Assembly (NCBI RefSeq): GCF_000238915.1
Contig: NZ_BAEG01000085.1
Coordinates: 62,001-126,000 of the forward strand
Origin: Arthrobacter globiformis NBRC 12137
GTDB taxonomy: Bacteria > Actinomycetota > Actinomycetes > Actinomycetales > Micrococcaceae
Reading direction: 5' to 3'
DNA: 64,000 bases
Part shown: in pieces, positions 8,555 through 17,526 of the stretch
Position numbering within the stretch: position 1 is the stretch's first letter
How the letters are laid out: each line of letters begins with the position of its first letter
The notes under the pieces: model-generated
What the model saw: only the letters and a program-made list of their open reading frames with translations
Database searches by the model: none
What the model was told of the DNA's origin: nothing
Position numbers and translations under genes: made by a program

Positions 8555-9976
8555 ATGACGGCATCACCCATGGGCGCGTCCGCTGAAGCCTCCGGCGCTG
8601 CTCCGCACTGGCCTGCACCGTTTGCGGAGCAGCCGGTTGACGCTACGGTCCGCGTGCCGGGCTCAAAGTCGCTGACCAACAGGTACCTCGTGCTCGCCGC
8701 GCTGGCCGACGGGCCGTCCCGGCTCCGGGCACCGCTGCATTCCCGTGACTCAGCCCTGATGATCGCAGCCCTGCGCCAGCTGGGCGCGGACATCCGGGAG
8801 GTGCCGGGCGATGGCGCCTTCGGCCCGGACCTGGAGGTGACGCCGGTTCCGGCCAACTCCAGCGGTGACGACGTCGCCATCGACTGCGGCCTTGCCGGAA
8901 CGGTGATGAGGTTTGTTCCGCCGATGGCGGCACTGCGCCGTGTCGCAACCGTTTTCGACGGCGATCCGCACGCCCGGGAGCGTCCGATGGGGACCATCAT
9001 TGAGGCGCTTGCAGGGCTCGGCGTAACGGTCAGCGGAGAGGACGGCGGAATGCCGGCTTCGCTGCCGTTCCGCGTTGAAGGCACGGGGCAGGTCCGCGGC
9101 GGGCACCTCGTCATCGACGCCAGCGCGTCCTCCCAGTTTGTCTCCGCCCTGCTGCTGGTGGGAGCGCGGTTCACGGAAGGACTGCATCTGGAACATTCCG
9201 GCAGCACCGTGCCGAGCCTGGACCACATCAACATGACTGTTGCCGTGCTGCGCGGGGCGGGCGTGGTGGTGGACGACTCCACGCCCAACCACTGGATTGT
9301 CAGCCCCGGCCCGATCCGTGCGTTCGACCAGCGCATCGAACAGGACCTGTCCAACGCCGGCCCGTTCCTGGCCGCTGCCCTCGCAGCAGGCGGCACAGTG
9401 CGGATTCCGGACTGGCCCGAACACACCACGCAGGTCGGTGACATGTGGCGCAGCATCCTCAAAGACATGGGTGCTGCGGTGACCCTGCAGGACGGCACCC
9501 TGACGGTGACCGGCGGCAGTGAAATCAAAGGCGCTGATTTCGCCGAAACCAGTGAGCTGGCACCCACCGTCGCGGCACTGTGCGCGCTGGCCTCCGGCCC
9601 TTCGCGGCTGAGCGGCATCGCCCATCTGCGGGGACACGAGACGGACCGGCTCGCCGCGCTTGTCACGGAGATCAACCGCCTCGGCGGCGATGCCGAGGAA
9701 ACCGCCGATGGCCTCATCATCCGGCCATCGGAACTGCACGGCGGCGTCGTGCACAGCTACGCCGACCACCGGATGGCCACCGCCGGGGCCATTCTCGGCC
9801 TGGCGGTCAGGGGTGTCGAAGTGCAGGACATCGCCACGACATCCAAGACCATGCCGGACTTCCCCCAGCTGTGGGCGGACATGCTCGGCCAGCGGAGCAG
9901 TGCTGTCACCGACACGGCAGCGCCTGACACTGCAAGGGCCAACACCGCGGGGACCGCCGGTGGCCCGCAGCACTGA
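8555..9976 (+). CDS. aroA: 3-phosphoshikimate 1-carboxyvinyltransferase (EPSP synthase)
   Basis: Sixth step of the shikimate pathway, joining shikimate-3-phosphate and phosphoenolpyruvate. The 473-residue protein has PGSKSLTNR near the N-terminus (substrate-binding Lys and Arg), [10 protein letters not shown] in place of the more common [18 protein letters not shown], and DHRMA near the C-terminus. It begins six bases after the DoxX gene. The end overlaps the start of rsgA by 17 bases, so aroA and rsgA form an operon, an arrangement seen in other actinobacteria. The C-terminus ends in a Thr/Ala-rich tail. Confidence 0.96.
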   Translation: MTASPMGASAEASGAAPHWPAPFAEQPVDATVRVPGSKSLTNRYLVLAALADGPSRLRAPLHSRDSALMIAALRQLGADIREVPGDGAFGPDLEVTPVPANSSGDDVAIDCGLAGTVMRFVPPMAALRRVATVFDGDPHARERPMGTIIEALAGLGVTVSGEDGGMPASLPFRVEGTGQVRGGHLVIDASASSQFVSALLLVGARFTEGLHLEHSGSTVPSLDHINMTVAVLRGAGVVVDDSTPNHWIVSPGPIRAFDQRIEQDLSNAGPFLAAALAAGGTVRIPDWPEHTTQVGDMWRSILKDMGAAVTLQDGTLTVTGGSEIKGADFAETSELAPTVAALCALASGPSRLSGIAHLRGHETDRLAALVTEINRLGGDAEETADGLIIRPSELHGGVVHSYADHRMATAGAILGLAVRGVEVQDIATTSKTMPDFPQLWADMLGQRSSAVTDTAAPDTARANTAGTAGGPQH

Positions 9977-11075
9977 TTCCTGGGACGAGTCCGACGTCCG
10001 GATCCGGCCGAACAAAAAAGGTTCCCGGCCCCGGACGAAGGACCGCCCCAGCCATGAGGATGCCGTCACCGGACGGATCATCACTGTTGACCGGGGCCGG
10101 TACACGGCCGTCGTCGGCGAGGACTCCGGGCACGAGCGGACGGTCATCGCCGCCCGCGCCCGGGAGCTGCGCCGCTCCCCCGTGGTGGCCGGCGACTTCG
10201 TGTCCCTCGTGGGCGACGTCTCCGGCGAGCCGGACACCCTCGCCCGGCTCGTGAAAATCCAGGACCGCAAGACCCTGCTGCGCCGCAGCGCCGATGACAC
10301 CGACCCTGTGGAACGCGCTGTTGTTGCCAACGCGGACCAGCTGGTGGTGGTGGTTGCTGCCGCAAATCCGGAACCCCGCACCGGCTTCATCGACCGGGCG
10401 CTGGTGGCAGCCTACGACGCCGGTATCGAACCACTGCTGCTGGTCACCAAGGCGGATGTCAAAGATCCCACCGAGTTGCTCGACAACTACCGCCACCTCG
10501 ACTTTCCGGTCATCATCAGCCGCACGGCTGACTCGGAAGCATCCGGCATCGACGCCCGGTCCGACGACGGCCTCTCCGCCCGGCTCGACGTTGCCGCGGT
10601 GTCCGAACTCCGCGCCCATCTGGACGGCAAGGTGACTGTGATGCTGGGCCATTCCGGCGTCGGAAAATCCACCATGGTCAATGCGCTGACGGGGGCCGAA
10701 CGTGCCACCGGCGGCGTCAACGCCGTGACGGGCCGCGGACGGCACACGTCGTCGTCGGCCCTCGCGCTCAAGCTCGCTGACGCCCCGGCCGGGAGCTGGA
10801 TCATCGACACGCCGGGCATCCGCTCGTTCGGGCTGGCCCACGTCGACCCGGACCGCATCCTGCACTCCTTCCCCGACCTTGAGCCGGGCACCGAGGCCTG
10901 CGAACGCGGCTGCAAGCACGACGCCACCGCCGTCAACTGCGGCGTGGATGCGTGGGTCGCGGCAGGCCATGCCGGGCCCACCGGAGCAGCCAGGCTGGCG
11001 TCCCTGCGCCGCCTGCTGGGCACCGACCCGCGCATGGAGGCCCAGGAAACCAAGGAACTCGGCAGCGTCGGCTAG
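9960..11075 (+). CDS. rsgA: ribosome small-subunit-dependent GTPase A
   Basis: A late 30S assembly GTPase. Order of parts in 371 residues: OB-fold ([17 protein letters not shown]), then the circularly permuted GTPase with TKAD (G4) before GHSGVGKS (G1) and DTPG (G3), then a zinc knuckle ([16 protein letters not shown]). GTG at 9960 gives [17 protein letters not shown], a usual start for actinobacterial RsgA, and lies inside the end of aroA (17-base overlap). Earlier in-frame starts fall deep within aroA and are unlikely. Confidence 0.95.
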   Translation: MARSTDSWDESDVRIRPNKKGSRPRTKDRPSHEDAVTGRIITVDRGRYTAVVGEDSGHERTVIAARARELRRSPVVAGDFVSLVGDVSGEPDTLARLVKIQDRKTLLRRSADDTDPVERAVVANADQLVVVVAAANPEPRTGFIDRALVAAYDAGIEPLLLVTKADVKDPTELLDNYRHLDFPVIISRTADSEASGIDARSDDGLSARLDVAAVSELRAHLDGKVTVMLGHSGVGKSTMVNALTGAERATGGVNAVTGRGRHTSSSALALKLADAPAGSWIIDTPGIRSFGLAHVDPDRILHSFPDLEPGTEACERGCKHDATAVNCGVDAWVAAGHAGPTGAARLASLRRLLGTDPRMEAQETKELGSVG

Positions 11076-11089
11076 CCTTCCCCGGCGCA

Positions 11090-11123
11090 GCCCGGCCCCC
11101 GCCTCCCCGCCCCGCCGGGCCTT
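11090..11123 (+). terminator. weak hairpin after rsgA
   Basis: GCCCGGC (11090-11096) pairs with GCCGGGC (11114-11120), then CTTTG. The loop is 17 bases and there is no real U tract, so termination may be partial. Confidence 0.35.
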
Positions 11124-11129
11124 TGAGGG

Positions 11130-11144
11130 TAGTTTGGAACCATG
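11130..11144 (+). promoter_or_regulatory. -10 box for a probable leaderless hisN transcript
   Basis: TAGTTT at 11130-11135 lies six bases before the hisN ATG at 11142, and there is no Shine-Dalgarno sequence. Transcription would start at or next to the ATG. Confidence 0.55.
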
Positions 11145-11954
11145 ACCCAACCCGCTTCAACCTACAACGATGACCTGCGTCTGGCCCATGTGCTGGCCGA
11201 TTCCGTGGACGACCAGACCATGAGCCGGTTCAAGGCGCTGGACCTCCAGATCGAGACGAAGCCGGATCTGACGCCGGTCACCGATGCGGACAAGGCCGCC
11301 GAGGAGTCCATCCGCGGCCAGCTGTCCCGCTCCCGTCCCCGCGACGCCGTGCTCGGTGAGGAGTTCGGAAGTTCCGGCCACGGTTCCCGCCGCTGGATCA
11401 TCGACCCCATCGACGGCACCAAGAACTTTGTCCGCGGGGTGCCGGTCTGGGCCACCCTGATCGCCCTCGTCGACGAGGGCGAACCCGTGGTGGGCGTCGT
11501 CAGCGCCCCTGCGCTGGGCAAGCGCTGGTGGGCGGCCAAGGGCGCCGGCGCCTACTCGGGCCGGTCCCTCGCCGCCGCCACGAGGCTCAAGGTATCCAAC
11601 GTGTCCAGCCTCGCCGATGCCTCATTGTCCTACTCCAGCCTCGGGGGCTGGAAGGACCGCGGCAACCTCGATGAGTTCCTCCAGCTCACCGAGGACGTGT
11701 GGCGCACCCGCGCTTTCGGCGATTTCTGGTCCTACTGCATGGTGGCAGAAGGCGCGGTGGACATCGCCTGCGAACCGGAGCTGAACCTTTATGACATGGC
11801 GGCACTGGTGCCGATCGTGACGGAGGCAGGCGGACGTTTCACCTCCCTCGAAGGCACCGACGGCCCGTTCGGTGGCAACGCTCTGGCGACCAACTCGATC
11901 CTGCACTCCGAAGTCCTGAAGCGCCTGAATCCGCAGTTGGACGATTTGCTCTAG
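11142..11954 (+). CDS. hisN: histidinol-phosphatase, inositol-monophosphatase fold
   Basis: A 270-residue member of the IMPase superfamily, which removes phosphate with Mg2+/Li+-sensitive chemistry. The metal sites are visible: [10 protein letters not shown] (early Asp/Glu), [14 protein letters not shown], and a C-terminal [19 protein letters not shown] where the usual WD is YD. The [12 protein letters not shown] segment and size match the actinobacterial HisN type (histidine biosynthesis, histidinol phosphate to histidinol). A broader inositol/sugar phosphatase role cannot be excluded. It seems to be expressed from a leaderless transcript. Confidence 0.88.
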   Translation: MTQPASTYNDDLRLAHVLADSVDDQTMSRFKALDLQIETKPDLTPVTDADKAAEESIRGQLSRSRPRDAVLGEEFGSSGHGSRRWIIDPIDGTKNFVRGVPVWATLIALVDEGEPVVGVVSAPALGKRWWAAKGAGAYSGRSLAAATRLKVSNVSSLADASLSYSSLGGWKDRGNLDEFLQLTEDVWRTRAFGDFWSYCMVAEGAVDIACEPELNLYDMAALVPIVTEAGGRFTSLEGTDGPFGGNALATNSILHSEVLKRLNPQLDDLL

Positions 11955-11993
11955 TTCCTGTCTCCTCCCCCCGGCGCTTCGGCGCTGAATATT

Positions 11994-12033
11994 ACGACGG
12001 CGGGCGCCCCCTTTTGGTGGCGACCGCCGTCGT
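11994..12033. terminator. hairpin after hisN
   Basis: ACGACGGCGG (11994-12003) pairs perfectly with CCGCCGTCGT (12024-12033), with partial inner pairing (GCGCC with GGTGGCG). No U tract. Probably ends or stabilises the hisN message. A second short inverted repeat, AGCCCG/CGGGCT, follows near 12046-12061. Confidence 0.5.
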
Positions 12034-12097
12034 ATATTCGGCCGTAAGCCCGATATCCGGGCTGCGTAACAATCCGCTTAACATTCCTGTCCGGCTT

Positions 12098-12126
12098 TTT
12101 CATCGCCCGTCCGGATGTCCTAGTCT
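12098..12126 (+). promoter_or_regulatory. promoter of the SAM-IV riboswitch transcript
   Basis: TTTCAT (12098-12103) and TAGTCT (12121-12126) are 17 bp apart. The expected start near 12133 coincides with the first base of the riboswitch aptamer. Confidence 0.55.
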
Positions 12127-12131
12127 CGTAA

Positions 12132-12242
12132 CAGGTCACGAGTGCCAGCGCTAAACCCCGGTTAGCTGGCCGGCAACCCTCCATTCGCGGTGGGGTGCCC
12201 CGGGTGACGACCAGGCCGATCCGGAACGGACCCGGCAAGCGC
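12132..12242 (+). ncRNA. SAM-IV riboswitch
   Basis: The segment from GGTCACGAGTGCCAGCG (12134) to GGTGACGACC (12212) matches the SAM-IV aptamer. P1 is GGTC (12134-12137) with GACC (12209-12212). A P2-type arm pairs GCCAGC (12144-12149) with GCTGGC (12165-12170). The CGGCAACCCTCC and GGTGGGGTGCCCCGGG core is present, followed by the 3' pseudoknot region to about 12242. SAM-IV is known from actinobacteria and senses S-adenosylmethionine to lower expression of sulphur-amino-acid genes. It precedes a cysteine-desulfurase-like gene. Confidence 0.92.
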
Positions 12243-12270
12243 GGATCCCCGTCACACGGGGTCCTTTCTC
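12243..12270 (+). terminator. riboswitch expression-platform hairpin
   Basis: GGA(T)CCCCG (12243-12251) pairs with CGGGGTCC (12257-12264) with one bulged T and a 5-base loop, followed by TTTCTC. It sits between the aptamer and the GAGG ribosome site at 12274-12277, so it could act as a SAM-dependent terminator or affect ribosome access. Confidence 0.55.
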
Positions 12271-12281
12271 AGTGAGGTCCC

Positions 12282-13688
12282 ATGACGACTGCAATCATCT
12301 CTTCCACCACCGACGCCGGCGTGCTGGACGGCCGATTTGCCGCCGCCGGACGTCCCCTGGCCGCCGTTACCGGCGCAGAAATCCAGGCTCCGCTGATCCA
12401 GGGCGGCCACGTCCGCTACGCCAACCTCGATTACGGCGCCTCCGCGCCTGCACTCTCTGTGGTTTCTGCGTACCTCAACGAGATCCTGCCGTACTACGCC
12501 AGCGTGCACCGCGGTGCCGGCTATGCCTCGCAGATCAGCACGTCCGTGTACGAGAACTCGCGGAGCATCGTGCGGGAGTTCGTGGGCGGCCGCGCCGATG
12601 ACGCCGTCATCTTCACCCGGAACACCACCGACTCCCTCAACCTTCTGGCCGGTTGCCTGCCGGTGAAGGACCACCACCACACCGGTGAAGTGCTGTACCT
12701 GGACATCGAACACCACGCCAACCTGCTGCCGTGGCAGGGCGTGCCGCACCGCAGCGTCGTGGCCTCGGAAACGCTGGAAGCCACCATCAGCAGCCTGCGC
12801 ACCGAACTTTCGCACGGCGATGTCAGCCTCCTTGCCGTGACCGGCGCCTCCAACGTCACCGGCGAAATCCTTCCCATCCGGCGCCTTGCTGCACTGGCCC
12901 ATGAATACGGCGCCCGGATAGTGGTGGACGCCGCCCAGCTGGCGCCGCACCGCCGAATCAACATCGCCGCGGACGACGTCGATTACCTCGCCTTCTCCGG
13001 CCACAAGCTCTACGCCCCCTTCGGGGCCGGCGTCCTGATCGGCCGCCCCGACTGGCTCGACGCCGGCACCCCGCACCTCGCCGGAGGCGGCGCCGTGAGC
13101 GAGGCCCGGCTCGACGGCGTCAGCTGGGCCACCGGCCCCGCGCGCCACGAGGGCGGCTCACCCAACGTGCTCGGCGCTGCCACCCTGGCCCGGGCAACCC
13201 AGGTGATCGCTGCCCTTGATCCGCAGCACTGGCACGCCCATGAGGCCGCCATCCGGTCCTTCCTCGTCGAGGGGCTGCGCAAGATCGACGGCGTCACCGT
13301 CCACCAGATCTTCGAGGACAGCGACCCGGACGATGCCATTGGAGTGGTCAACTTCTCCGTGGAGGGTTACGACGCCGGCCTGGTGGCCGCCTACCTGTCG
13401 GCCGAACACGGCGTGGGCCTGCGCGACGGCCGCTTCTGCGCGCACCCGCTGCTGAAGCGCCTCGGCCTGCCGTCCGGTTCCCTGCGCGCCAGCTTCGGCG
13501 TGGGATCACGGCTCGAGGACGTCCAGCGGCTGCTCGCCGGCATCGAGGAGCTCCGCCGCTCCGGCCTCGGCTGGGACTACGTGGTGGACGCCGGGCGCTG
13601 GGTTCCGGCGAACGACACCCGCACCTACCCCGAGTGGGCACCCAACACCCCCGGCACCGCCGGCGCCGCACCCTGCACGCAGGACTGA
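12282..13688 (+). CDS. class V aminotransferase, cysteine-desulfurase/selenocysteine-lyase-like
   Basis: A 468-residue PLP enzyme of the NifS/SufS/CsdA fold. The PLP lysine is K242 in SGHKLYAPFGAG, the cofactor aspartate is in VVDAAQLAPH, and C386 in RDGRFCAHPL matches the persulphide-forming cysteine of desulfurases. The segment HRGAGYASQISTSVYE is typical of the actinobacterial subgroup that stands apart from the suf cluster. Expression is under the SAM-IV riboswitch, so it is expected to act in sulphur amino-acid metabolism. The exact substrate (cysteine, selenocysteine or another thio-amino acid) is not known. Confidence 0.88.
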   Translation: MTTAIISSTTDAGVLDGRFAAAGRPLAAVTGAEIQAPLIQGGHVRYANLDYGASAPALSVVSAYLNEILPYYASVHRGAGYASQISTSVYENSRSIVREFVGGRADDAVIFTRNTTDSLNLLAGCLPVKDHHHTGEVLYLDIEHHANLLPWQGVPHRSVVASETLEATISSLRTELSHGDVSLLAVTGASNVTGEILPIRRLAALAHEYGARIVVDAAQLAPHRRINIAADDVDYLAFSGHKLYAPFGAGVLIGRPDWLDAGTPHLAGGGAVSEARLDGVSWATGPARHEGGSPNVLGAATLARATQVIAALDPQHWHAHEAAIRSFLVEGLRKIDGVTVHQIFEDSDPDDAIGVVNFSVEGYDAGLVAAYLSAEHGVGLRDGRFCAHPLLKRLGLPSGSLRASFGVGSRLEDVQRLLAGIEELRRSGLGWDYVVDAGRWVPANDTRTYPEWAPNTPGTAGAAPCTQD

Positions 13689-13771
13689 TCTCCACCCCGC
13701 CTGCTACGGCAGCGGTCCCCGTACGGTAAATTCGAAAGGTAATTTTCGACGTCGGGCTAAGGAGACTGTGC

Positions 13772-14551
13772 GTGGCACGGGGCGGTCCCAAACTTCATCA
13801 CGGGCGGCGGCTGGAGCTCGGGCAGAGCTTCCAGGACGGTGGCGAGCACTACCACCGCGTCCGTCCCGGCTACCCAGGCGATTCCGCGGACTGGCTCATC
13901 CCAGCCGGGGCCAGCGCTGTCGCCGACATCGGCGCCGGAACCGGTAAATTCACGGCATTGCTGGTGGAACGCGGGCTGAGCGTCAGTGCCGTGGACCCTT
14001 CCGTGGATATGCTGGAGCAGCTCGGCCGCACCTACCCCGGGGTTCAAGCCCTGGTGGGAACCGCGGAGGAGACCGGCCTGCCTGAGGCCTCGTTCGACGT
14101 CGTCAGCGTTGCCCAGGCGTGGCACTGGTGCGACCCGCTGCGCGCCAGTACCGAGATCTCCCGGATCCTCAGGCCCCACGGGGTGCTGGGCCTGATCTGG
14201 AACCAGCTGGACACGTCAGTGCCCTGGGTGCACCGGCTGTCCCGCATCATGCACGCCGGCGACGTCCACAAGCCCGACTTCCGCCCCAAAATCGGCCCGG
14301 AATTCACGTCCCTGGAGAGCCATTTAACGCGGTGGGAAGACGCTGTTACTCCGGACGACATCCTCGAACTGGCCAAGTCCCGCAGCTATTACCTCGCGGC
14401 CAACGACGCCACCCGCGCCAAGGTGGCCGGCAACCTGAACTGGTACCTGCACGAGCACCTGGGCCATGCCGAGGGTGAACTGCTGCAGCTCCCTTACCTC
14501 ACCCAGACCTGGCGGGCTGTCAGGGCGGAGGGCCGTGGTGGCAGCAGGTAG
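13772..14551 (+). CDS. class I SAM-dependent methyltransferase
   Basis: A 259-residue protein with a Rossmann SAM-binding motif VADIGAGTGKFT (about residues 50-61), acidic strand-2 end VDPSVDMLEQL, and the QAWHWCD segment in place of motif IV, as in many methyltransferase type 11 (ubiE/tam-like) proteins. GTG start at 13772 follows AAGGAGA. It lies 83 bases after the riboswitch-controlled aminotransferase and could share its transcript, which would link a SAM user to SAM sensing, but no direct evidence supports this. Methyl acceptor unknown. Confidence 0.88.
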   Translation: MARGGPKLHHGRRLELGQSFQDGGEHYHRVRPGYPGDSADWLIPAGASAVADIGAGTGKFTALLVERGLSVSAVDPSVDMLEQLGRTYPGVQALVGTAEETGLPEASFDVVSVAQAWHWCDPLRASTEISRILRPHGVLGLIWNQLDTSVPWVHRLSRIMHAGDVHKPDFRPKIGPEFTSLESHLTRWEDAVTPDDILELAKSRSYYLAANDATRAKVAGNLNWYLHEHLGHAEGELLQLPYLTQTWRAVRAEGRGGSR

Positions 14552-14564
14552 GCTTGAAACTGTG
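14549..14564 (+). promoter_or_regulatory. -10 box for a probable leaderless mntR-like transcript
   Basis: TAGGCT at 14549-14554 is seven bases before the GTG at 14562 and overlaps the methyltransferase stop codon. No clear Shine-Dalgarno lies in between. Confidence 0.4.
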
Positions 14565-15275
14565 AAGACCAGTACGCCCTCCTCCTCGATCGAGGACTAC
14601 GTTAAGGTCATCTATTCCTTCACGGAGTGGCAGGACAAGCCCATCACCTCCACCCAGCTTGCGCAGCGCCTCGGCGTGGCCAATTCCTCGGTCTCCGAGA
14701 TGGTGCGCAAACTCAAGGACCAGGGCCTGGTCCTCCACAAGCCGTACAGCGCCATTACGCTCACGCCCCAAGGGGTCCGGCTGGCCCTCTCCATGGTCCG
14801 GCGGCACCGGCTCATCGAGACGTACCTGGTGAAGGACCTGGGATACAGCTGGGACGAAGTCCACGACGAGGCCGAACAGCTGGAACACGCGGTCTCGGAC
14901 ACGTTCATAGAGAGGCTGGCAGCCCGGCTGGGCAACCCGTCACGGGACCCGCACGGCGATCCCATCCCCGCGGCTGACGGAACCGTCCGGATGCCGTCGG
15001 CCCACCGGATGATCGAACTCGACGACGGCCACACCGGCAGGATCACCCGGATCAGCGACGAGAACCCGGAGCTGCTGCGCTATCTCGCCGCCGAAAAGAT
15101 CAGCCTCGACGCCGACGTCGAGGTGCGCGGCCGCAAGCCCTTCGGTGGTGCGCTCGTGGTCCGCATCGGTTCCCCCGGGACCAGCCGCGACGTTGACCTC
15201 GCCGACGAAGTGGCCTCCGCGCTGTGGATCCACAGCGACTCCGCGCATCCCGGCTGCCGCATGGCCGGCCTGTAG
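14562..15275 (+). CDS. DtxR/MntR-family metal-dependent transcriptional regulator
   Basis: A 237-residue regulator. Winged helix in residues 5-65 (TSTQLAQRLGVANSSVSEMVRKL), dimerisation and metal-binding domain 65-140 with RRHRLIE and DEAEQLEHAVSD supplying the conserved His, Glu, Glu and His ligands, and a C-terminal SH3/FeoA-like domain (HTGRITRISDENPELLRYL...). In Micrococcaceae this architecture is usually MntR, repressing Mn uptake, but an iron-responsive IdeR role cannot be ruled out. GTG at 14562 is chosen because the protein then starts directly before the winged helix; the frame extends upstream into the methyltransferase gene. Confidence 0.88.
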   Translation: MKTSTPSSSIEDYVKVIYSFTEWQDKPITSTQLAQRLGVANSSVSEMVRKLKDQGLVLHKPYSAITLTPQGVRLALSMVRRHRLIETYLVKDLGYSWDEVHDEAEQLEHAVSDTFIERLAARLGNPSRDPHGDPIPAADGTVRMPSAHRMIELDDGHTGRITRISDENPELLRYLAAEKISLDADVEVRGRKPFGGALVVRIGSPGTSRDVDLADEVASALWIHSDSAHPGCRMAGL

Positions 15276-15281
15276 TCGCAG

Positions 15282-15773
15282 GTGCGGGCTCCCCTGGCCG
15301 GCGGCACTGGCACCGCCCACAAGACGGACTCCGGCTACGGTTGGCGGGTCTGGACTGCGGTGGCAGCCGGCGGGCTGCTCGGCACGGAGCTCCGGTACAT
15401 GCTGGGACTGCTGTTCCCGGACCAGCCGGGAGAAATGCCGTGGGCCACTCTGGGCATCAACATCGTTGGCAGCTTCGTGCTGGCGGCCCTCACCACCATC
15501 TGGATCGCGCGGCCGCAGACCGCGTTCTGGCTCCGTGCGGCCATCGGGCCGGGCGTGCTGGGCTCTTTCACCACCTTTTCCGCCGTCGTCTTTTCCACGG
15601 ACCAGCTGACCCGATCCGGACTCCCCGGGGTGGGACTGCTCTATCTGGGGCTGTCCGTCCTGCTGGGGCTGGCGGCGGCCGCCGCCGGTTGGCGGACCGG
15701 CAGGGTGCTGGGCGCTTCCCGTGGCTTCGGCGGCACCGGGCCCTTCGGCGGTACTGACGGGACCGGACCGTGA
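15282..15773 (+). CDS. crcB: fluoride channel subunit CrcB/Fluc, first of a pair
   Basis: A 163-residue membrane protein with four hydrophobic helices and the CrcB motifs GGLLGTELRY, GINIVGSF and GVLGSFTTFSAV (the TTFS stretch carries the fluoride path). About 20 extra residues precede the first helix and a Gly-rich tail follows the last. GTG start, six bases after the mntR-like gene. It overlaps the second crcB by four bases (GTGA). Paired crcB genes in actinobacteria usually make heterodimeric channels with inverted topology. Confidence 0.93.
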   Translation: MRAPLAGGTGTAHKTDSGYGWRVWTAVAAGGLLGTELRYMLGLLFPDQPGEMPWATLGINIVGSFVLAALTTIWIARPQTAFWLRAAIGPGVLGSFTTFSAVVFSTDQLTRSGLPGVGLLYLGLSVLLGLAAAAAGWRTGRVLGASRGFGGTGPFGGTDGTGP

Positions 15774-16135
15774 CGGCACTCCTCGTGGGCCTCTTCGGCA
15801 TCGCCGGCGCCCTCACCAGGTTCGCCGTGGATGGCTGGCTGGCCGGGTTCCCGTCGCCGCGGCGGCACTGGCCTTGGGCTACCCTGCTGGTCAACGTGGC
15901 CGGCTCGTTCGTGATCGGGCTGTCGGTGGGCGTCACTTCGGTGTTCGGCCCGGAATGGCACGCTGCCCTGGCCGCCGGGTTCGCCGGCGGCCTGACCACA
16001 TTCAGCTCGTGGACCACTGCGACGGTGCGGCTGGCGAGCGAACGGCGCTACGTCGCCGCCGCCGCCAACATCCTCGCCAACCTGCTGCTGGGGCTGGCTG
16101 CCGCCGCGGCAGGGCTTGCCATTAGCGGCGGCTAG
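15770..16135 (+). CDS. crcB: fluoride channel subunit CrcB/Fluc, second of a pair
   Basis: A 121-residue, four-helix partner with GIAGALTRF, NVAGSFVIG and GFAGGLTTFSSW. GTG start inside the stop of the first crcB (GTGA), so the two subunits are made in a fixed ratio. Its stop is only five bases from the stop of the convergent MFS gene, with no obvious terminator between them. Confidence 0.93.
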   Translation: MTALLVGLFGIAGALTRFAVDGWLAGFPSPRRHWPWATLLVNVAGSFVIGLSVGVTSVFGPEWHAALAAGFAGGLTTFSSWTTATVRLASERRYVAAAANILANLLLGLAAAAAGLAISGG

Positions 16136-16140
16136 CCGGA

Positions 16141-17526
16141 TCAACGGGGGCTAGCCGGCACCGGGTTGCGGATTCCGACGGCGGAACAGGCCCCACCCAG
16201 CAACAGCAGTACCGCCGTGGCCAGCAGCGCGCGGTGCAGGCCCGGCGTCGTCAGCTCGGGACCCACGATGAACCCCGCAAACGCGATGCAGACCAGGCCG
16301 GCGATTCGTGAGACCGCATTGTTCACCGCGGAGCCCACGCCCGCCTGCTTCTCAGGAACGGATCCCAGGATGGCGGCTGTCAGCGGTGCCACCGTCATGG
16401 AAAGGCCGAGGCCGAAAACCAGCTGCCCGGGCAGGACCTGGGTCCAGTAGTTCAGGGAGCCGCCAACGGACAGCGTGAGCAGGAATCCGGCCGCACACAG
16501 CACCGGCCCGGCAGTCATGAACCACCGCGGCCCGTGCTTGCCGGCGAGTCCCCCGAAAAACGATGCCAGCAGCATCAGGATCACCGTGGAGGGCAGCAGA
16601 GCCAGGCCGGCGGTGGTCGCCTTCATGCCGCCCACCTGCTGGATGTAGATGCCCAGTGCAAAAAACCCAAGGGAAAATCCGCCATATATCGCGGCGGTGG
16701 CGATGTTGCCCCAGCCGAAGTTGCGGACAGTGAACATGCGCAGGGGCAGAAGCGGCGCGGCTGTCCGAGATTCATGGACGAGGAAAAGCACGGTGGCGAC
16801 GAGACCTGCGGCCAGCGGCAGCCAGACCTGCGGGCTGCCCCACCCCACGCTCCCCTGCTCGATCAGTCCATAGACCGGTCCGCCAAGTGCAACGACGGCC
16901 AGGAGTGCTCCCGCAATGTCGATGCCGGCAGAGCTGGAGGCAGCATCCGCCTTCCGCAGCCTGGTCAGGACTGGCCAGATGGCCGCCGCCGGCAGGACGT
17001 TGACGAAGAAGATGACCCGCCACGAGAGCAGGTCCACCGATATGCCGCCAATCAAAGGGGCCACGATGGCGGCGGCGCTTGTCCACGCCGACCATTTGCC
17101 GATGGCCGCCCCCTGCGCAGCACTGTCGAAGTGGCTGACGATCAGCGCCAGCGAGCTGGGCACCAGGAGTGCTCCCGCCACTCCCTGCAGCCCCCGGCTG
17201 ACCACCAGCATTTCGCCGGTCCACGCTGCCCCGCAGAGGACCGAGGTGAGGGCAAACCCGCCCAGCCCCCACTGCAGCACACGCACCCTCCCGAAATGGT
17301 CCGACAGCGAGCCCGCCGCCAGGATGAGGGCACCCAGAGTCAGGAGGTAGGCGTCCACCACCCACTGCTGGATGCGGAGGCCGCCGCCGAGTTCCCTGCC
17401 GATGGCGGGCAGTGCCAGACTGACCACGAAGCTGTCGAGGATCGCCATGAAGGACGCCACGATCGCGACCGCCAGTACCTGTCGCTGGAGGCGCGTGGGC
17501 GCGGTGGTCTGGCTGGCATCGCTCAT
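16141..17526 (-). CDS. MFS drug-resistance-type transporter (DHA2-like)
   Basis: A 461-residue major facilitator with 12-14 predicted helices. Features: LDSFVVSLALPAIGREL after helix 1, as in EmrB/QacA-type proton-drug antiporters, GSLSDHFGRVRV (motif A), RGLQGVAGALLVPSSLALI (motif B/C region). Substrate unknown. The ATG shares a CATG with the start of the divergent gene at 17525, and neither side has a good ribosome site, so either may start elsewhere. No regulator sits beside it. Confidence 0.9.
   Translation of the reverse strand: MSDASQTTAPTRLQRQVLAVAIVASFMAILDSFVVSLALPAIGRELGGGLRIQQWVVDAYLLTLGALILAAGSLSDHFGRVRVLQWGLGGFALTSVLCGAAWTGEMLVVSRGLQGVAGALLVPSSLALIVSHFDSAAQGAAIGKWSAWTSAAAIVAPLIGGISVDLLSWRVIFFVNVLPAAAIWPVLTRLRKADAASSSAGIDIAGALLAVVALGGPVYGLIEQGSVGWGSPQVWLPLAAGLVATVLFLVHESRTAAPLLPLRMFTVRNFGWGNIATAAIYGGFSLGFFALGIYIQQVGGMKATTAGLALLPSTVILMLLASFFGGLAGKHGPRWFMTAGPVLCAAGFLLTLSVGGSLNYWTQVLPGQLVFGLGLSMTVAPLTAAILGSVPEKQAGVGSAVNNAVSRIAGLVCIAFAGFIVGPELTTPGLHRALLATAVLLLLGGACSAVGIRNPVPASPR

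Noticed and set aside
7738-9720. 660-codon open frame antisense to the DoxX and aroA genes
   Set aside because: Ser/Arg/Ala-rich nonsense, no ribosome site, and it covers two well-supported genes.
15276-15281. Fluoride riboswitch upstream of crcB
   Set aside because: Only six bases separate crcB from the preceding gene and no matching conserved core is visible upstream.
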